Shown piece after piece: positions 1 to 6,824 of a DNA stretch of 13,406 nucleotides. A program made the translations under genes and the position numbers. Position 1 is the stretch's first letter. Every line of letters begins with the position of its first letter. The notes under the pieces are model-generated. The model had not been told where the DNA came from, did no database searches, and saw only the letters and a program-made list of their open reading frames with translations. The stretch comes from RGIG8775 sp045612185 (lineage in GTDB: Bacteria > Bacillota > Clostridia > Oscillospirales > CAG-272): the NCBI GenBank assembly GCA_045612185.1, contig JAZKYO010000026.1:1-13406 (forward strand). The letters are read 5' to 3'.

Positions 1-24
1 AGGGGCGGATTCCATATCCGCCCG
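1..24 (+). repeat. REP-like palindrome, copy 1 (inside the RAYT frame)
   Basis: Arms GGGCGGAT (3-10) and ATCCGCCC (16-23) flank a five-base loop TCCAT. The 24 bases 1-24 are the exact reverse complement of 131-154. The window starts at the expected AG of a GTAG head, so the head cannot be checked. The copy encodes SRADMESAP in the transposase frame on the minus strand. Confidence 0.8.
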
Positions 25-279
25 TGATACCGTAATTATCGCATGAAAATGATTTGGCATAACAACATATATTGGAGAATCAACGCCGTCATATTGCCGT
101 ATAGTTTCGAGAAAGGTTCTTTCAACCATTCGGGCGGATATGGAATCCGCCCCTACGGGTGCAAATAACATTTTTCGATCTTTTGTACATATTGTTATGA
201 AATAAGCCCCGGATGAGCTATAATCAAAATTTTGCAATCGCAATCTTTTTCTTTGCGGCAATTCTTTTTCTTTATCCAT
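1..279 (-). CDS. REP-associated tyrosine transposase (RAYT), N-terminal part, runs off left edge
   Basis: Reading leftward from the ATG at 279-277, the frame stays open for 93 codons to the window edge, so the C-terminal part is missing. The translation starts MDKEKELPQRKRLRLQ and continues with FDYSSSGAYFITICTKDRK (about residues 18-36), the usual N-terminal strand of Y1/HUH single-strand transposases of the IS200-like REP-associated group. YVVMPNHFHAII (about residues 71-82) holds the HxH metal-binding motif; the catalytic tyrosine would lie beyond the window. Family members bind and cut REP palindromes and are thought to spread them. Two segments, GADSISAR (about 43-50) and SRADMESAP (85-93), are encoded by inverted copies of a REP-like palindrome inside the gene. 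The spacing between the CTKDRK and HxH motifs (about 35 residues) is compact. Whether the whole gene is intact cannot be seen here. Confidence 0.85.
   Translation of the reverse strand, partial: MDKEKELPQRKRLRLQNFDYSSSGAYFITICTKDRKMLFAPVGADSISARMVERTFLETIRQYDGVDSPIYVVMPNHFHAIITVSRADMESAP
131..156 (-). repeat. REP-like palindrome with GTAG head, copy 2 (inside the RAYT frame)
   Basis: On the minus strand a GTAG tetranucleotide (156-153) is directly followed by a palindrome with arms GGGCGGAT and ATCCGCCC and loop TCCAT. A GTAG-type head in front of an imperfect palindrome is the described hallmark of REP elements mobilised by RAYT proteins. The copy encodes GADSISAR in frame. Together with copy 1 it forms an inverted pair around about 106 bases that encode the HxH motif. 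Confidence 0.8.
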
Positions 280-295
280 TTGTATCACCCACCCC

Positions 296-324
296 ATTAT
301 AACACAAATCGGCAGAGAAAACAA
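296..324 (-). promoter_or_regulatory. Possible promoter of the RAYT gene
   Basis: On the minus strand a TATAAT (301-296) preceded by TGT (extended -10 form) lies 17 bases after a poor -35 TTGTTT (324-319). The start codon at 279 follows only about 10 bases after the predicted transcription start, so the leader would be very short; GGGTGGGTG before the ATG may act as a ribosome binding site. The -10 box is convincing, the -35 box is not. Confidence 0.35.
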
Positions 325-335
325 TGTCTCTGCCG
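310..335. terminator. Perfect 9-bp inverted repeat, possible terminator
   Basis: CGGCAGAGA (310-318) and TCTCTGCCG (327-335) form a perfect 9-bp stem with an 8-base loop. Flanking ACAAAT and ATTTGT could extend it after a two-base bulge. No true U-tract follows on either strand (ATTTGTGTT on minus, AAATTTGT on plus). It could end transcription from the solute-binding protein gene 155 bases away. Its loop also overlaps the suggested -35 box of the transposase promoter. Confidence 0.45.
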
Positions 336-353
336 AAATTTGTAAACATCCTT

Positions 354-488
354 ATGAGAACCTGCCTAAACGATGGCGTTTTTCTTAGTGCGACGGCTAT
401 GTTCCCACAATCTGTAAATCGTGGTGGCGAAGCCGTGACGCCGCGCCGGTCAGGCGCAGCGAGGACCCGCAGGTGCGGTGAGAATTAA
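354..488 (+). other. GC-rich repeat-like tract with a 44-codon open frame
   Basis: The gene-poor stretch between the transposase and the solute-binding protein gene contains an open frame from ATG 354 to TAA 486-488 (44 residues, beginning MRTCLNDGVFLSATAMF and rich in Arg/Ala/Gly near its end). No good ribosome binding site is present. Positions 441-480 are much richer in GC than the neighbouring genes and hold a small palindrome (GCGCC 443-447, GGCGC 453-457). A similar GC-rich core occurs at 13344-13363. I regard this as a dispersed repeat rather than a proven gene; from memory such tracts recur in Clostridia genomes, which was not checked. Confidence 0.35.
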
Positions 489-489
489 A

Positions 490-1983
490 TTACATTCCAA
501 ACGAAATTTCGTCAAGCTTATCAACCAAATCGTCAAGAGAAGTCTGATACATTGTTTTGTTAGATTCGTACTTCTGAGAAAGGTCGTCGGAAAGAACTCT
601 GAACAAGCTTCCTATACCGTTAAGGCTGACTGTGGAATAGCAGAAGCCGAAGTTGTAGGTAAAGGAGTTAAGAATCTTGTCGTACATCTCGGCATCGTCG
701 GGGGAATCGGAATACTTACCCTTAAGAACGGTGTCAAAGAATGCGGGTGTTACCTGCTTATACGACTCTGCCGCCATAAGCTCAAGCGTAGCGCCAACCT
801 TTTCGGTGTCAGATACCGTAGAAAGAACAACTACGAAAGACGCGATATTTGCCGCAATGGTTCTGTAATCCTTCTGCTCCTCGTCGAACTTGGGAAGAGG
901 AAGTACGCCGTAGTCGTCGGCACTGTTTCTGAAGTCCTTACCGCTACCAAGGAACTGGCGGGTAAAGAGCTGGTTTCCTGCGATGAAATCTTCTGTGGGA
1001 GTGTTTCCGTTGCCAACGAGGGTTCCGGGGTTTTCAAGATGAAGCTTCTTGAGCTTTTCAAATGCTTCAACGGTATGCTCACTGTAGAATGTAAGCTCGG
1101 GGTATCCGTCAACCATTGTGGTAATGTCGATACCCATGGCTGTTACCCATGCGTCTGCAGCGCCGTCACCTGCCGCGTTTGCGAACTGAAAACCGTATGT
1201 ATCGCCAACGTTAAGCTGTCCGTCGCTGTTATTGTCAACCCATACGTTTGAGGTGAGTTCAAACATTTTGTCAACCGTCCAAGTGCCGTTTCTTACTTCA
1301 TCGTAAATGTTGATGTTCTGCATAGAGTAGAACTCGTCGAAAAGATCCTTGTTAAAGAAGAGTGTAACGCCCCACTCTGTCTGAGAGTTGGCAATATCAC
1401 CCGCAAGGAAATAAACGGTGTTGAAAAGCTCGGTCTCGTTTATGATAGACTTGTTCCACCAAGGCTTGGAAAGCTCTATATGAGGAAGGTCAAGCACGTT
1501 GTAGTAGATACCCTCGGTAGCAAGAGCAGAGCTTTGGGAGGCGTAGATTGCCGCCGCGTCATAGTCACCGGTCTTGGTAAGAACCGAATTGCGGAGCGTG
1601 CTGTTCCAGTTTGTTGACGACCATGTCTGAGATATCTGCTTGATCTCAACGCCAAGGCGGTCCTCAACAGTAGAGTTTCTGTAGAAAACGGCATCGGCAA
1701 GAGTATCGTTTGTAGTCTTTTCAACGTCCATCTCAGTTACAAAGCTGTTGTCGGAACGAACGAAAAATACCATTTCCTTTCCGCTGAGGTCAAGATCAGC
1801 GGGGACGTTGTCCTTTACGTTCTGACGGTTCTGAGTATTTGTTACCGTACCGTCGTCAACGAACTCATCGTTATAAGTTTCTTTCGGGTTTGTGGTTTCG
1901 TCTGAACCTGAACCGCAAGCGCTGAAGCAAGCCACAAGCATCAAAAGTGCGAGTGCCAGCGACAAAAGGCGAATTTTTTTCAT
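490..1983 (-). CDS. ABC transporter extracellular solute-binding lipoprotein (sugar type)
   Basis: A 497-residue protein of the family 1/8 solute-binding proteins, which capture a ligand outside the membrane and deliver it to an ABC importer. Residues 1-22 are a lipoprotein signal (MKKIRLLSLALALLMLVAC); the lipidated Cys is C19 after LVA or C23 after FSA. A Ser/Thr/Asp-rich linker follows. KPWWNKS (about 173-179) and the stretch around EWGVTLFFNKD (about 203-213) are typical of this family. DNNSDGQLNVGD (250-261) has the spacing of an EF-hand-like calcium loop. The start at 1983 is preferred over the in-frame ATG at 2067 because the signal peptide begins there, a GGAGA site lies 7 bases upstream, and the promoter -10 box falls between the two. 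No permease or ATPase gene lies nearby, so the partner transporter must be elsewhere. The ligand cannot be told; a carbohydrate is likely by family. Confidence 0.9.
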   Translation of the reverse strand: MKKIRLLSLALALLMLVACFSACGSGSDETTNPKETYNDEFVDDGTVTNTQNRQNVKDNVPADLDLSGKEMVFFVRSDNSFVTEMDVEKTTNDTLADAVFYRNSTVEDRLGVEIKQISQTWSSTNWNSTLRNSVLTKTGDYDAAAIYASQSSALATEGIYYNVLDLPHIELSKPWWNKSIINETELFNTVYFLAGDIANSQTEWGVTLFFNKDLFDEFYSMQNINIYDEVRNGTWTVDKMFELTSNVWVDNNSDGQLNVGDTYGFQFANAAGDGAADAWVTAMGIDITTMVDGYPELTFYSEHTVEAFEKLKKLHLENPGTLVGNGNTPTEDFIAGNQLFTRQFLGSGKDFRNSADDYGVLPLPKFDEEQKDYRTIAANIASFVVVLSTVSDTEKVGATLELMAAESYKQVTPAFFDTVLKGKYSDSPDDAEMYDKILNSFTYNFGFCYSTVSLNGIGSLFRVLSDDLSQKYESNKTMYQTSLDDLVDKLDEISFGM

Positions 1984-1990
1984 AACTTTT

Positions 1991-1995
1991 TCTCC
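1991..1995 (-). promoter_or_regulatory. Ribosome binding site fixing the start of the solute-binding protein
   Basis: GGAGA on the minus strand lies 7 bases before the ATG at 1983 and decides for this start rather than the upstream in-frame ATG. Confidence 0.7.
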
Positions 1996-2045
1996 ATTCT
2001 GAATTGAATTTACGTCGGAATGAATTTTCCAACATATACACTTAT

Positions 2046-2074
2046 ATTCTAACTCAATCGGCTGCAAATGTCAA
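2046..2074 (-). promoter_or_regulatory. Sigma-A-type promoter of the solute-binding protein gene
   Basis: A perfect -35 TTGACA (2074-2069), a 17-base spacer and -10 TAGAAT (2051-2046) on the minus strand. The predicted start of transcription is near 2039, giving a leader of about 55 bases. No clear operator palindrome was seen. Confidence 0.8.
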
Positions 2075-2090
2075 TGATTTTTTGTGAAAA

Positions 2091-2124
2091 GCATAATTTT
2101 ATACACAATTATCGTAAAATATGC
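2091..2124. terminator. AT-rich hairpin downstream of the HAD gene
   Basis: GCATAATTTTA (2091-2101) can pair with TAAAATATGC (2115-2124) with one bulged base and a 13-base loop. On the minus strand TTTTCAC follows. It lies about 20 bases after the HAD phosphatase stop and could be its terminator, but the stem is weak. Confidence 0.3.
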
Positions 2125-2144
2125 AACATTTTTCTCGATCAAGC

Positions 2145-2966
2145 TCACTCTATTATGTTATCGAGGATATACTTTACAATATGATCGCGGTGGTGGCATA
2201 TAACGCGTGCGGCTTTATCTTTAAGCTCGTCAACCGCGTTTGACACCGCAAGCAGAAGCCCTACTCCTTCAAACATGGCAAGGTCGTTGCGGCTGTCGCC
2301 CACGCCTATTATCTCGCCTTTGGAAATTTCCAGCTTTTTGGCAAGTCTGGCTATTCCGTCGCCCTTTGAAGCTCCTTCTGCCACGATTTCGATATTGAAG
2401 GGCGCGGATGAGGTTATCACAAGTCCGCCAAGCTTTTCAAGCCTCTTTGCGCACTCATCAAGCTGCTCCTGTTTCTTGAAAAACACCGAGACCATTTCTG
2501 CCTCAAGACCGTTTTTGTAAAGGCTTTCGAGGTTGTCAAGCTTTACGCACCACTTGTGGTAGTGGGCGAAATAATGTTCGTTAAGATTGTAATAAAACGC
2601 CTTTTCCTCGCTGTCGTTTTCGGCAAGCATATACCCCTTGTCACGGTGATGCACGGTATGATAGGTTTCGTACTCGCGTGTTATCTCCATAATATCGCCA
2701 AAAAGCTTATTTGAAAGCGCCACCTCGTCACGCTCTCCCGTAACCAAATCTGTTATAACCGCTCCGTTTGAGGAAATGCAATAGCGTATATCCTTGCACT
2801 CGCGAAGCTCGGGGATTATCTCAAGAAAGCACCGTCCCGACGTGGGAACCACGTAACCGCCCTCGGCGGCATACTCGGCAATAGCCTCAAAATTTTCCCG
2901 ACTGACTGTAAAAACATCGTAAAGCAACGTTCCGTCAAGGTCGGTTGCTATCAATTTGTAATTCAT
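2145..2966 (-). CDS. Cof-type HAD-IIB family phosphatase
   Basis: A 273-residue cytosolic haloacid-dehalogenase phosphatase of the Cof/IIB subgroup, which removes phosphate from small molecules such as sugar phosphates or nucleotides with Mg2+. All four motifs are visible: DLDGTLL with nucleophile D9 and acid D11, PTSGR with S43, the conserved Lys in SKGDGI (K201), and GDSRNDLAMF with D224 and D228. The stretch between about 85 and 190 is the IIB cap that sets substrate choice. Length matches the family. The start at 2966 has a GAGGTG site at a normal distance. It is transcribed from its own promoter, divergent from the transporter gene. Substrate unknown; members of this subgroup are often promiscuous. 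Confidence 0.92.
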   Translation of the reverse strand: MNYKLIATDLDGTLLYDVFTVSRENFEAIAEYAAEGGYVVPTSGRCFLEIIPELRECKDIRYCISSNGAVITDLVTGERDEVALSNKLFGDIMEITREYETYHTVHHRDKGYMLAENDSEEKAFYYNLNEHYFAHYHKWCVKLDNLESLYKNGLEAEMVSVFFKKQEQLDECAKRLEKLGGLVITSSAPFNIEIVAEGASKGDGIARLAKKLEISKGEIIGVGDSRNDLAMFEGVGLLLAVSNAVDELKDKAARVICHHRDHIVKYILDNIIE

Positions 2967-2990
2967 AAAAACACCTCACTTTAAAACAAT

Positions 2991-3053
2991 ACAAGTATAG
3001 CATAAAACCGATAATATTGCAATAATAAAATCATTTTTTGCGATAATACTTGT
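2991..3053. repeat. 8-bp inverted repeat across the divergent promoters
   Basis: ACAAGTAT (2991-2998) and ATACTTGT (3046-3053) are exact reverse complements. The left arm covers the -10 box of the HAD promoter and the right arm covers the -35 box of the NSS transporter promoter. It could be a regulator site, but AT-rich DNA can produce such pairs by chance. Confidence 0.35.
2994..3022 (-). promoter_or_regulatory. Promoter of the HAD phosphatase gene
   Basis: On the minus strand -35 TTGCAA (3022-3017), 17-base spacer, and an extended -10 TGC-TATACT (TATACT at 2999-2994). It is divergent from the promoter at 3050-3078. Confidence 0.7.
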
Positions 3054-3078
3054 AAATCCGAGCAAAATGTGGTAAAAT
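3050..3078 (+). promoter_or_regulatory. Promoter of the NSS transporter gene
   Basis: -35 TTGTAA (3050-3055), 17-base spacer ending TGG, and -10 TAAAAT (3073-3078). An AAGGAG ribosome binding site stands before the ATG at 3115. Confidence 0.7.
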
Positions 3079-3114
3079 AACGATTGATAGATTTTTTGTT
3101 TAAGGAGACCTACC

Positions 3115-4479
3115 ATGCAAAGAGAAAAATTGGGAAGCCGACTTGGCTTCATACTGCTTAGCGCGGGATGTGCCATCGGTGTCGGAAATGTTTACAGATT
3201 TCCATATATCGTAGGACAAAACGGAGGCGGAATTTTCGTTCTTATTTACCTTTTCTTCCTCATCGCCCTTGGTATTCCTGTTATGACTATGGAGTTTGCC
3301 GCGGGACGCGCGGCGCAAAAAAGCCCCGTGTGCCTTCACAAGGAGCTTGAGCCAAAGGGAACTAAATGGCACATTCACGGTTATGCGGCGCTCTTGGGAA
3401 ATCTGCTTCTCATGATGTTCTACACCACCATTTCGGGACAGATGCTCTATTACTTCTGGACCTCGGTGACAAAGGGATTTGCGGGTCTTTCGACTGAGCA
3501 GATAACCGAGATAAACACCTCCCTTAACGCCGACCCCGCTACACTCGTGCTTTTTATGGGAATAATCGTGGTTGCGGGCTTATTGGTCTGTTCCTTTAGC
3601 CTCAAAGGCGGGCTTGAGAGAGTGTCAAAAATAATGATGGGCGCTCTGTTCGTCATTATGATAGTAATGGCGGTAAACAGCTTCTTTATGGACGGCGCGG
3701 GCGCCGGACTTGAATTTTACCTCGTTCCAAGCTTTGAGCGTATGAAAGAGGCAGGAACTATTCAGGTGATTTCCGACGCCATGAATCAGTCCTTCTTTAC
3801 ACTTAGCACCGGTATCGGTTCAATGGCTATTTTCGGAAGCTACATCAACAAGGACAGAGCCTTGCTTGGAGAGTCGGTAAGCATCGCCGCACTTGATACC
3901 GCGGTGGCATTTATGGCGGGTCTTATAATTTTCCCCGCTTGCTTCACATACGGCATACAGCCGGGAAGCGGTATGAATCTTATTTTCCTCACGCTTCCCA
4001 ACGTATTCAGCCAGATGGCAATGGGCAGACTTTGGGGCAGCCTGTTCTTCCTGCTTATGACCTTTGCGGCGTTCTCCACCATAATAGCGGTGTTTGAGAA
4101 TATCATTGCCTGCATCCGTGACCTTACGGGCTGGTCAAGAAGAAAAGCTTCGGTAATCTGCGGAGTAGCGATATTTATCCTTTCTATCCCCGCGGCCCTC
4201 AGCACCAACCTCCTTTCGGGCTTCACCATCGGAGGCAAGGATATTATCTGGCTTGAGGACTTTATCGTAACAAACATTTTGCTTCCCCTCGGTTCACTTG
4301 CCTTTGTGCTTTTCTGCACCTTGCGCTACGGCTGGGGCTGGGATAACTTTGTAAAGGAAGCAAACACGGGTAAGGGACTTAAAATTGCCAAGTGGATGAG
4401 AGGGTATATGACCTTCATTCTTCCGCTTCTCACAATAGGAATTTTCGTAATCAATATTTACAATATTTTCTTCGCTTGA
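3115..4479 (+). CDS. Sodium-dependent transporter of the NSS/SNF family
   Basis: A 454-residue membrane protein of the neurotransmitter:sodium symporter family, which imports amino acids or amines with Na+. The first membrane segment carries GCAIGVGNVYRFPY (18-31), the unwound substrate/Na+ motif. NQSFFTLSTGIGSMAIFGSY (224-243) is the matching segment-6 motif. Segment 8 reads FAAFSTIIAVFE (317-328), where the pair facing the second sodium site appears as Ser-Thr. About 11 hydrophobic segments can be counted, and the length matches short bacterial members such as Tyt1. The start is fixed by an AAGGAG site and the usual MQREKLGSRLGF opening. The gene stands alone, converging on the MATE gene. 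Substrate cannot be told from sequence. Confidence 0.93.
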   Translation: MQREKLGSRLGFILLSAGCAIGVGNVYRFPYIVGQNGGGIFVLIYLFFLIALGIPVMTMEFAAGRAAQKSPVCLHKELEPKGTKWHIHGYAALLGNLLLMMFYTTISGQMLYYFWTSVTKGFAGLSTEQITEINTSLNADPATLVLFMGIIVVAGLLVCSFSLKGGLERVSKIMMGALFVIMIVMAVNSFFMDGAGAGLEFYLVPSFERMKEAGTIQVISDAMNQSFFTLSTGIGSMAIFGSYINKDRALLGESVSIAALDTAVAFMAGLIIFPACFTYGIQPGSGMNLIFLTLPNVFSQMAMGRLWGSLFFLLMTFAAFSTIIAVFENIIACIRDLTGWSRRKASVICGVAIFILSIPAALSTNLLSGFTIGGKDIIWLEDFIVTNILLPLGSLAFVLFCTLRYGWGWDNFVKEANTGKGLKIAKWMRGYMTFILPLLTIGIFVINIYNIFFA

Positions 4480-4487
4480 TTAAAAAA

Positions 4488-4515
4488 GGAGCCGTCTCGT
4501 TCAGAGAGCGGCTCC
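4488..4515. terminator. Terminator hairpin between the convergent NSS and MATE genes
   Basis: GGAGCCGTCTC (4488-4498) pairs with GAGAGCGGCTCC (4504-4515) with one bulged G and a five-base loop. On the minus strand the stem is followed by TTTTTT, a strong intrinsic terminator for the MATE gene. On the plus strand the tail CTTTGTATT is poorer, so it is probably weaker for the NSS gene 8 bases upstream. Confidence 0.8.
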
Positions 4516-4563
4516 CTTTGTATTCAGGGGATAAATTGGAGCTTGTAGGGGAGTTCGTGCCTA
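4488..4563 (+). repeat. Dispersed intergenic repeat, copy A
   Basis: The terminator hairpin and the following bases resemble 13218-13294: a hairpin of similar size, then GATAAATTGGAGCTTGTAGG (4530-4549) against GATAAATTGTAGTTTGTAGG (13263-13282), then GTTCGTGCC against GTTCGCACC. The tail GTAGGGGAGTTCGTGCC begins with GTAG and looks like a decayed REP-type palindrome. Confidence 0.6.
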
Positions 4564-4603
4564 CTTATCCGAAAGAAAAAGGACGGGGGTTAAAACCAAC
4601 TAT

Positions 4604-5968
4604 TTATTGAACTTTTATTTTCCATTTTCCCGACAGATAGAACACTATTCCTATCCAGAAAGGCGTAAAGCCCGCAAGGGCGTCGCCAAGGAAGAATCCC
4701 AGATATCCGCCGTTTAATATCACACCAAAAAGATACGAAAGTCCTATGCGAAGCACGATTCCGTCAAAAATGGCGGTGGCAAAATTAATTTTATAATTTC
4801 CGCTTCCGTTAATAAGGGCGTTGGCGGGCGAGCGGAATGCGCTTCCAAAGAACATCAGCACGCCTATGGGAATATAGCCCATGGCTATTTCAAGTACCTT
4901 AGCCTTGTCCTCTCCGCTTGTGAAAATTGAGAAAACCGTTTCGGGGAAAAGACAAAGCACCGCAGAAAGCACCACCGAAATAACCGCGCTGATGGCAAAC
5001 ACGCGCAAGAATATCCTTGGCACACGCTTGTATTCACCCGCACCGATATTCTGCCCAACCATAGACGAGCCTGCGGCATTAAGCGAGTTGGAAACGAGGT
5101 TGGCGATGCTTGCCAGCTTGTTGGCAACTCCCGCAAAGGCGGAAACGGTAGTTCCGAAGGAGTTGAGGAAGGAGTTTACAAATATTTTTGAGAAGGAAAT
5201 CGAGGCGCTCTTAATTGCCATGGGCGTTCCAAGCTTAAGAAGAGCGCCAAGCATTCCCGTATCTATTTTTACAAAATCCACGGGCTTGAACTCGATTCCG
5301 AACGCCTCGTGCTTTTTAACGAGAAATATCGCGCAGGAAACAAAGCTTACGCCCTGGCTTATAACGGTGGCCAAAGCCGCTCCCCCTGCGCCCATGTTCA
5401 TTCCAAGCACGAAAACAAGGTCGAGAATTACGTTTAAAATTGCGGCTATGCTGATAAACACAAAGGGGTGCTTTGAGTCACCAAGTCCGCGGAGCACCGC
5501 GCTGACCATATTGTATCCGTAGATAAAGAAAAGCCCCACCATACATATGGTTGAATACGCCAACGCCTCGGAATATGCGTCATCGGGGGTTTTCATGGCA
5601 CTTAGAATAGGCTCTCTCAAAAAAAGCGCGACACCGCTTATTAATACCGAAACAAGCGTGAGGAAGGTAAACATGGTGCTGACGAATTTTCCTATTCTCT
5701 CCTTATGTCCTGCGCCTATGTACTGCGAAATTATGACCTGCCCCGCATTTGCGAAGCCCATTGCGATAAGCGTCATAAAGTTGGTAACGTCGCCGCCGAC
5801 CGATACCGCAGAAAGACCAACCTCGCCAAGCTTATGCCCGACGATAATCATATCCACCATATTATAAATAACCTGCAACAGACTTGACAAAAACAGCGGC
5901 GTAGCAAATCTGACAAGCTGTGAGGTTATGTTACCTTTTGTAAAATCCTGTACGTATCCCGATTTCAT
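4604..5968 (-). CDS. MATE family efflux transporter
   Basis: A 454-residue inner-membrane exporter of the multidrug and toxic compound extrusion family, which exchanges drugs or metabolites for Na+ or H+. Twelve hydrophobic segments fall in two halves. The internal duplication is visible: AGQVIISQYIGAGHKERI (75-92) in half one corresponds to AGSSMVGQNIGAGEYKRV (299-316) in half two. VDMIIVG (38-44), VLRGLGDSKHPF (158-169) and INGSGNYKINF (386-396) are family signatures. Length is typical. The start at 5968 has a GGAG site about 9 bases upstream and a near-perfect promoter. It is a single gene ended by the hairpin at 4488-4515. Substrate unknown. Confidence 0.93.
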   Translation of the reverse strand: MKSGYVQDFTKGNITSQLVRFATPLFLSSLLQVIYNMVDMIIVGHKLGEVGLSAVSVGGDVTNFMTLIAMGFANAGQVIISQYIGAGHKERIGKFVSTMFTFLTLVSVLISGVALFLREPILSAMKTPDDAYSEALAYSTICMVGLFFIYGYNMVSAVLRGLGDSKHPFVFISIAAILNVILDLVFVLGMNMGAGGAALATVISQGVSFVSCAIFLVKKHEAFGIEFKPVDFVKIDTGMLGALLKLGTPMAIKSASISFSKIFVNSFLNSFGTTVSAFAGVANKLASIANLVSNSLNAAGSSMVGQNIGAGEYKRVPRIFLRVFAISAVISVVLSAVLCLFPETVFSIFTSGEDKAKVLEIAMGYIPIGVLMFFGSAFRSPANALINGSGNYKINFATAIFDGIVLRIGLSYLFGVILNGGYLGFFLGDALAGFTPFWIGIVFYLSGKWKIKVQ

Positions 5969-6000
5969 TTATCAACACTCCAAGAAAAATATCTTTTATA

Positions 6001-6029
6001 ATTTTACCACCAAACCGCCGAATTGTCAA
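6001..6029 (-). promoter_or_regulatory. Promoter of the MATE gene
   Basis: On the minus strand a perfect -35 TTGACA (6029-6024), a 17-base spacer ending in TGG, and -10 TAAAAT (6006-6001). The predicted leader is about 25 bases. Confidence 0.8.
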
Positions 6030-6092
6030 TCGCAAAGTAGAAATTGAAGCGGCAACTGTTGAGGAATTGTTCGCGCAGAAGCCATTATGAAG

Positions 6093-6120
6093 AAAACCGC
6101 CATCGCGAAATGGCGGTTTT
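6093..6120. terminator. Terminator of the acyltransferase/zinc-ribbon operon
   Basis: AAAACCGCCAT (6093-6103) and ATGGCGGTTTT (6110-6120) form a perfect 11-bp stem with a six-base loop. It lies 7 bases beyond the zinc-ribbon gene stop. On the minus strand the stem ends in TTTTCTTC; on the plus strand in TTTTTGTG. It isolates the operon from the MATE promoter. Confidence 0.85.
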
Positions 6121-6127
6121 TGTGTTA

Positions 6128-6823
6128 TCAAATAAAGAACTTCTTCGCAAACCAATTTCTGAGCGGGGCGCATATGCCGAGGACGATGACCCAAAGCCCA
6201 AGTAAAAGCGCACCCGATGCGGGGTAGATAGACCACATATGGAATGCGGCAAGGTCAAAGGAGAGCGTGGCGAACAGTTCAACCAGCACCACAAACGCGC
6301 CAAGCGCAATTATCGCTCCGCCGAAGATATAGAAATATCCCTTTTTAAGACACTTAACCAACACCACCACGGCGGTAACGATAATCCCCGCCACGCCCGC
6401 GACGGGAAATCCGAACGTCAAAAACCAATTGCCTCCCGAAACAAGGTTAACAACAAACAAATAAATTTCCACCGCCCCAAAAAAGCAGGGCACGAAAATA
6501 ATGGGGTTTGGCTTTTTGAACCACATCGGCAAAATTGCCGCCACGTAAAACAGCACCATTCCGCCTATGGCGTATACCGACCAGCCAAGCGTTGAGGAAA
6601 TGATAAAATCGCAAAGCGCAAGCTCGGCGGCGGTAAGCCCGTATATTATTGTAAGCAGAAGCATTATGAAGCTCTTTTTCATCTTCTTTTCGGGCTTGAC
6701 GTATGGAGGATAGGTAGGCTCTGACGCCGTTCCCTCAATATCGGGGTGATATGGCACGGTGCCGCAAAGCGGACAAGGTCTTTTGCCGTCGCTCAGCTCC
6801 ACGCCGCATTTTATACAGTACAT
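6128..6823 (-). CDS. Zinc-ribbon membrane protein (DUF6320-like)
   Basis: A 231-residue protein. Residues 1-20 form a small zinc ribbon with ligands C3, C6, C17 and C20 (MYCIKCGVEL, then CPLC). A Pro/Glu/Lys-rich linker reaches about residue 48, followed by six hydrophobic segments (about 50-75, 80-105, 107-130, 137-163, 166-190 and 196-222). I recall this architecture as DUF6320 and as a frequent neighbour of hydrolase/acetyltransferase genes in Clostridia, but did not check it. Its ATG lies one base after the stop of the upstream gene, with GGAGAG just inside that gene, so the two are translationally coupled. The role is unknown. It could anchor the soluble upstream enzyme at the membrane, or move its substrate or product; both are inference. 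Confidence 0.8.
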   Translation of the reverse strand: MYCIKCGVELSDGKRPCPLCGTVPYHPDIEGTASEPTYPPYVKPEKKMKKSFIMLLLTIIYGLTAAELALCDFIISSTLGWSVYAIGGMVLFYVAAILPMWFKKPNPIIFVPCFFGAVEIYLFVVNLVSGGNWFLTFGFPVAGVAGIIVTAVVVLVKCLKKGYFYIFGGAIIALGAFVVLVELFATLSFDLAAFHMWSIYPASGALLLGLWVIVLGICAPLRNWFAKKFFI

Positions 6824-6824
6824 A

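Noticed and set aside
478..1251. Long open frame on the plus strand, 257 codons
   Set aside because: It lies entirely antisense to the solute-binding protein gene, has no ribosome binding site, and its translation is Val/Cys-rich with no domain.
1984..2067. N-terminal extension of the solute-binding protein to an upstream ATG
   Set aside because: It would start upstream of the promoter -10 box and put 28 charged residues before the lipoprotein signal; the inner start has a good ribosome binding site.
4881..5522. Plus-strand open frame of 213 codons
   Set aside because: Antisense shadow of the MATE gene; no promoter, ribosome binding site or domain.
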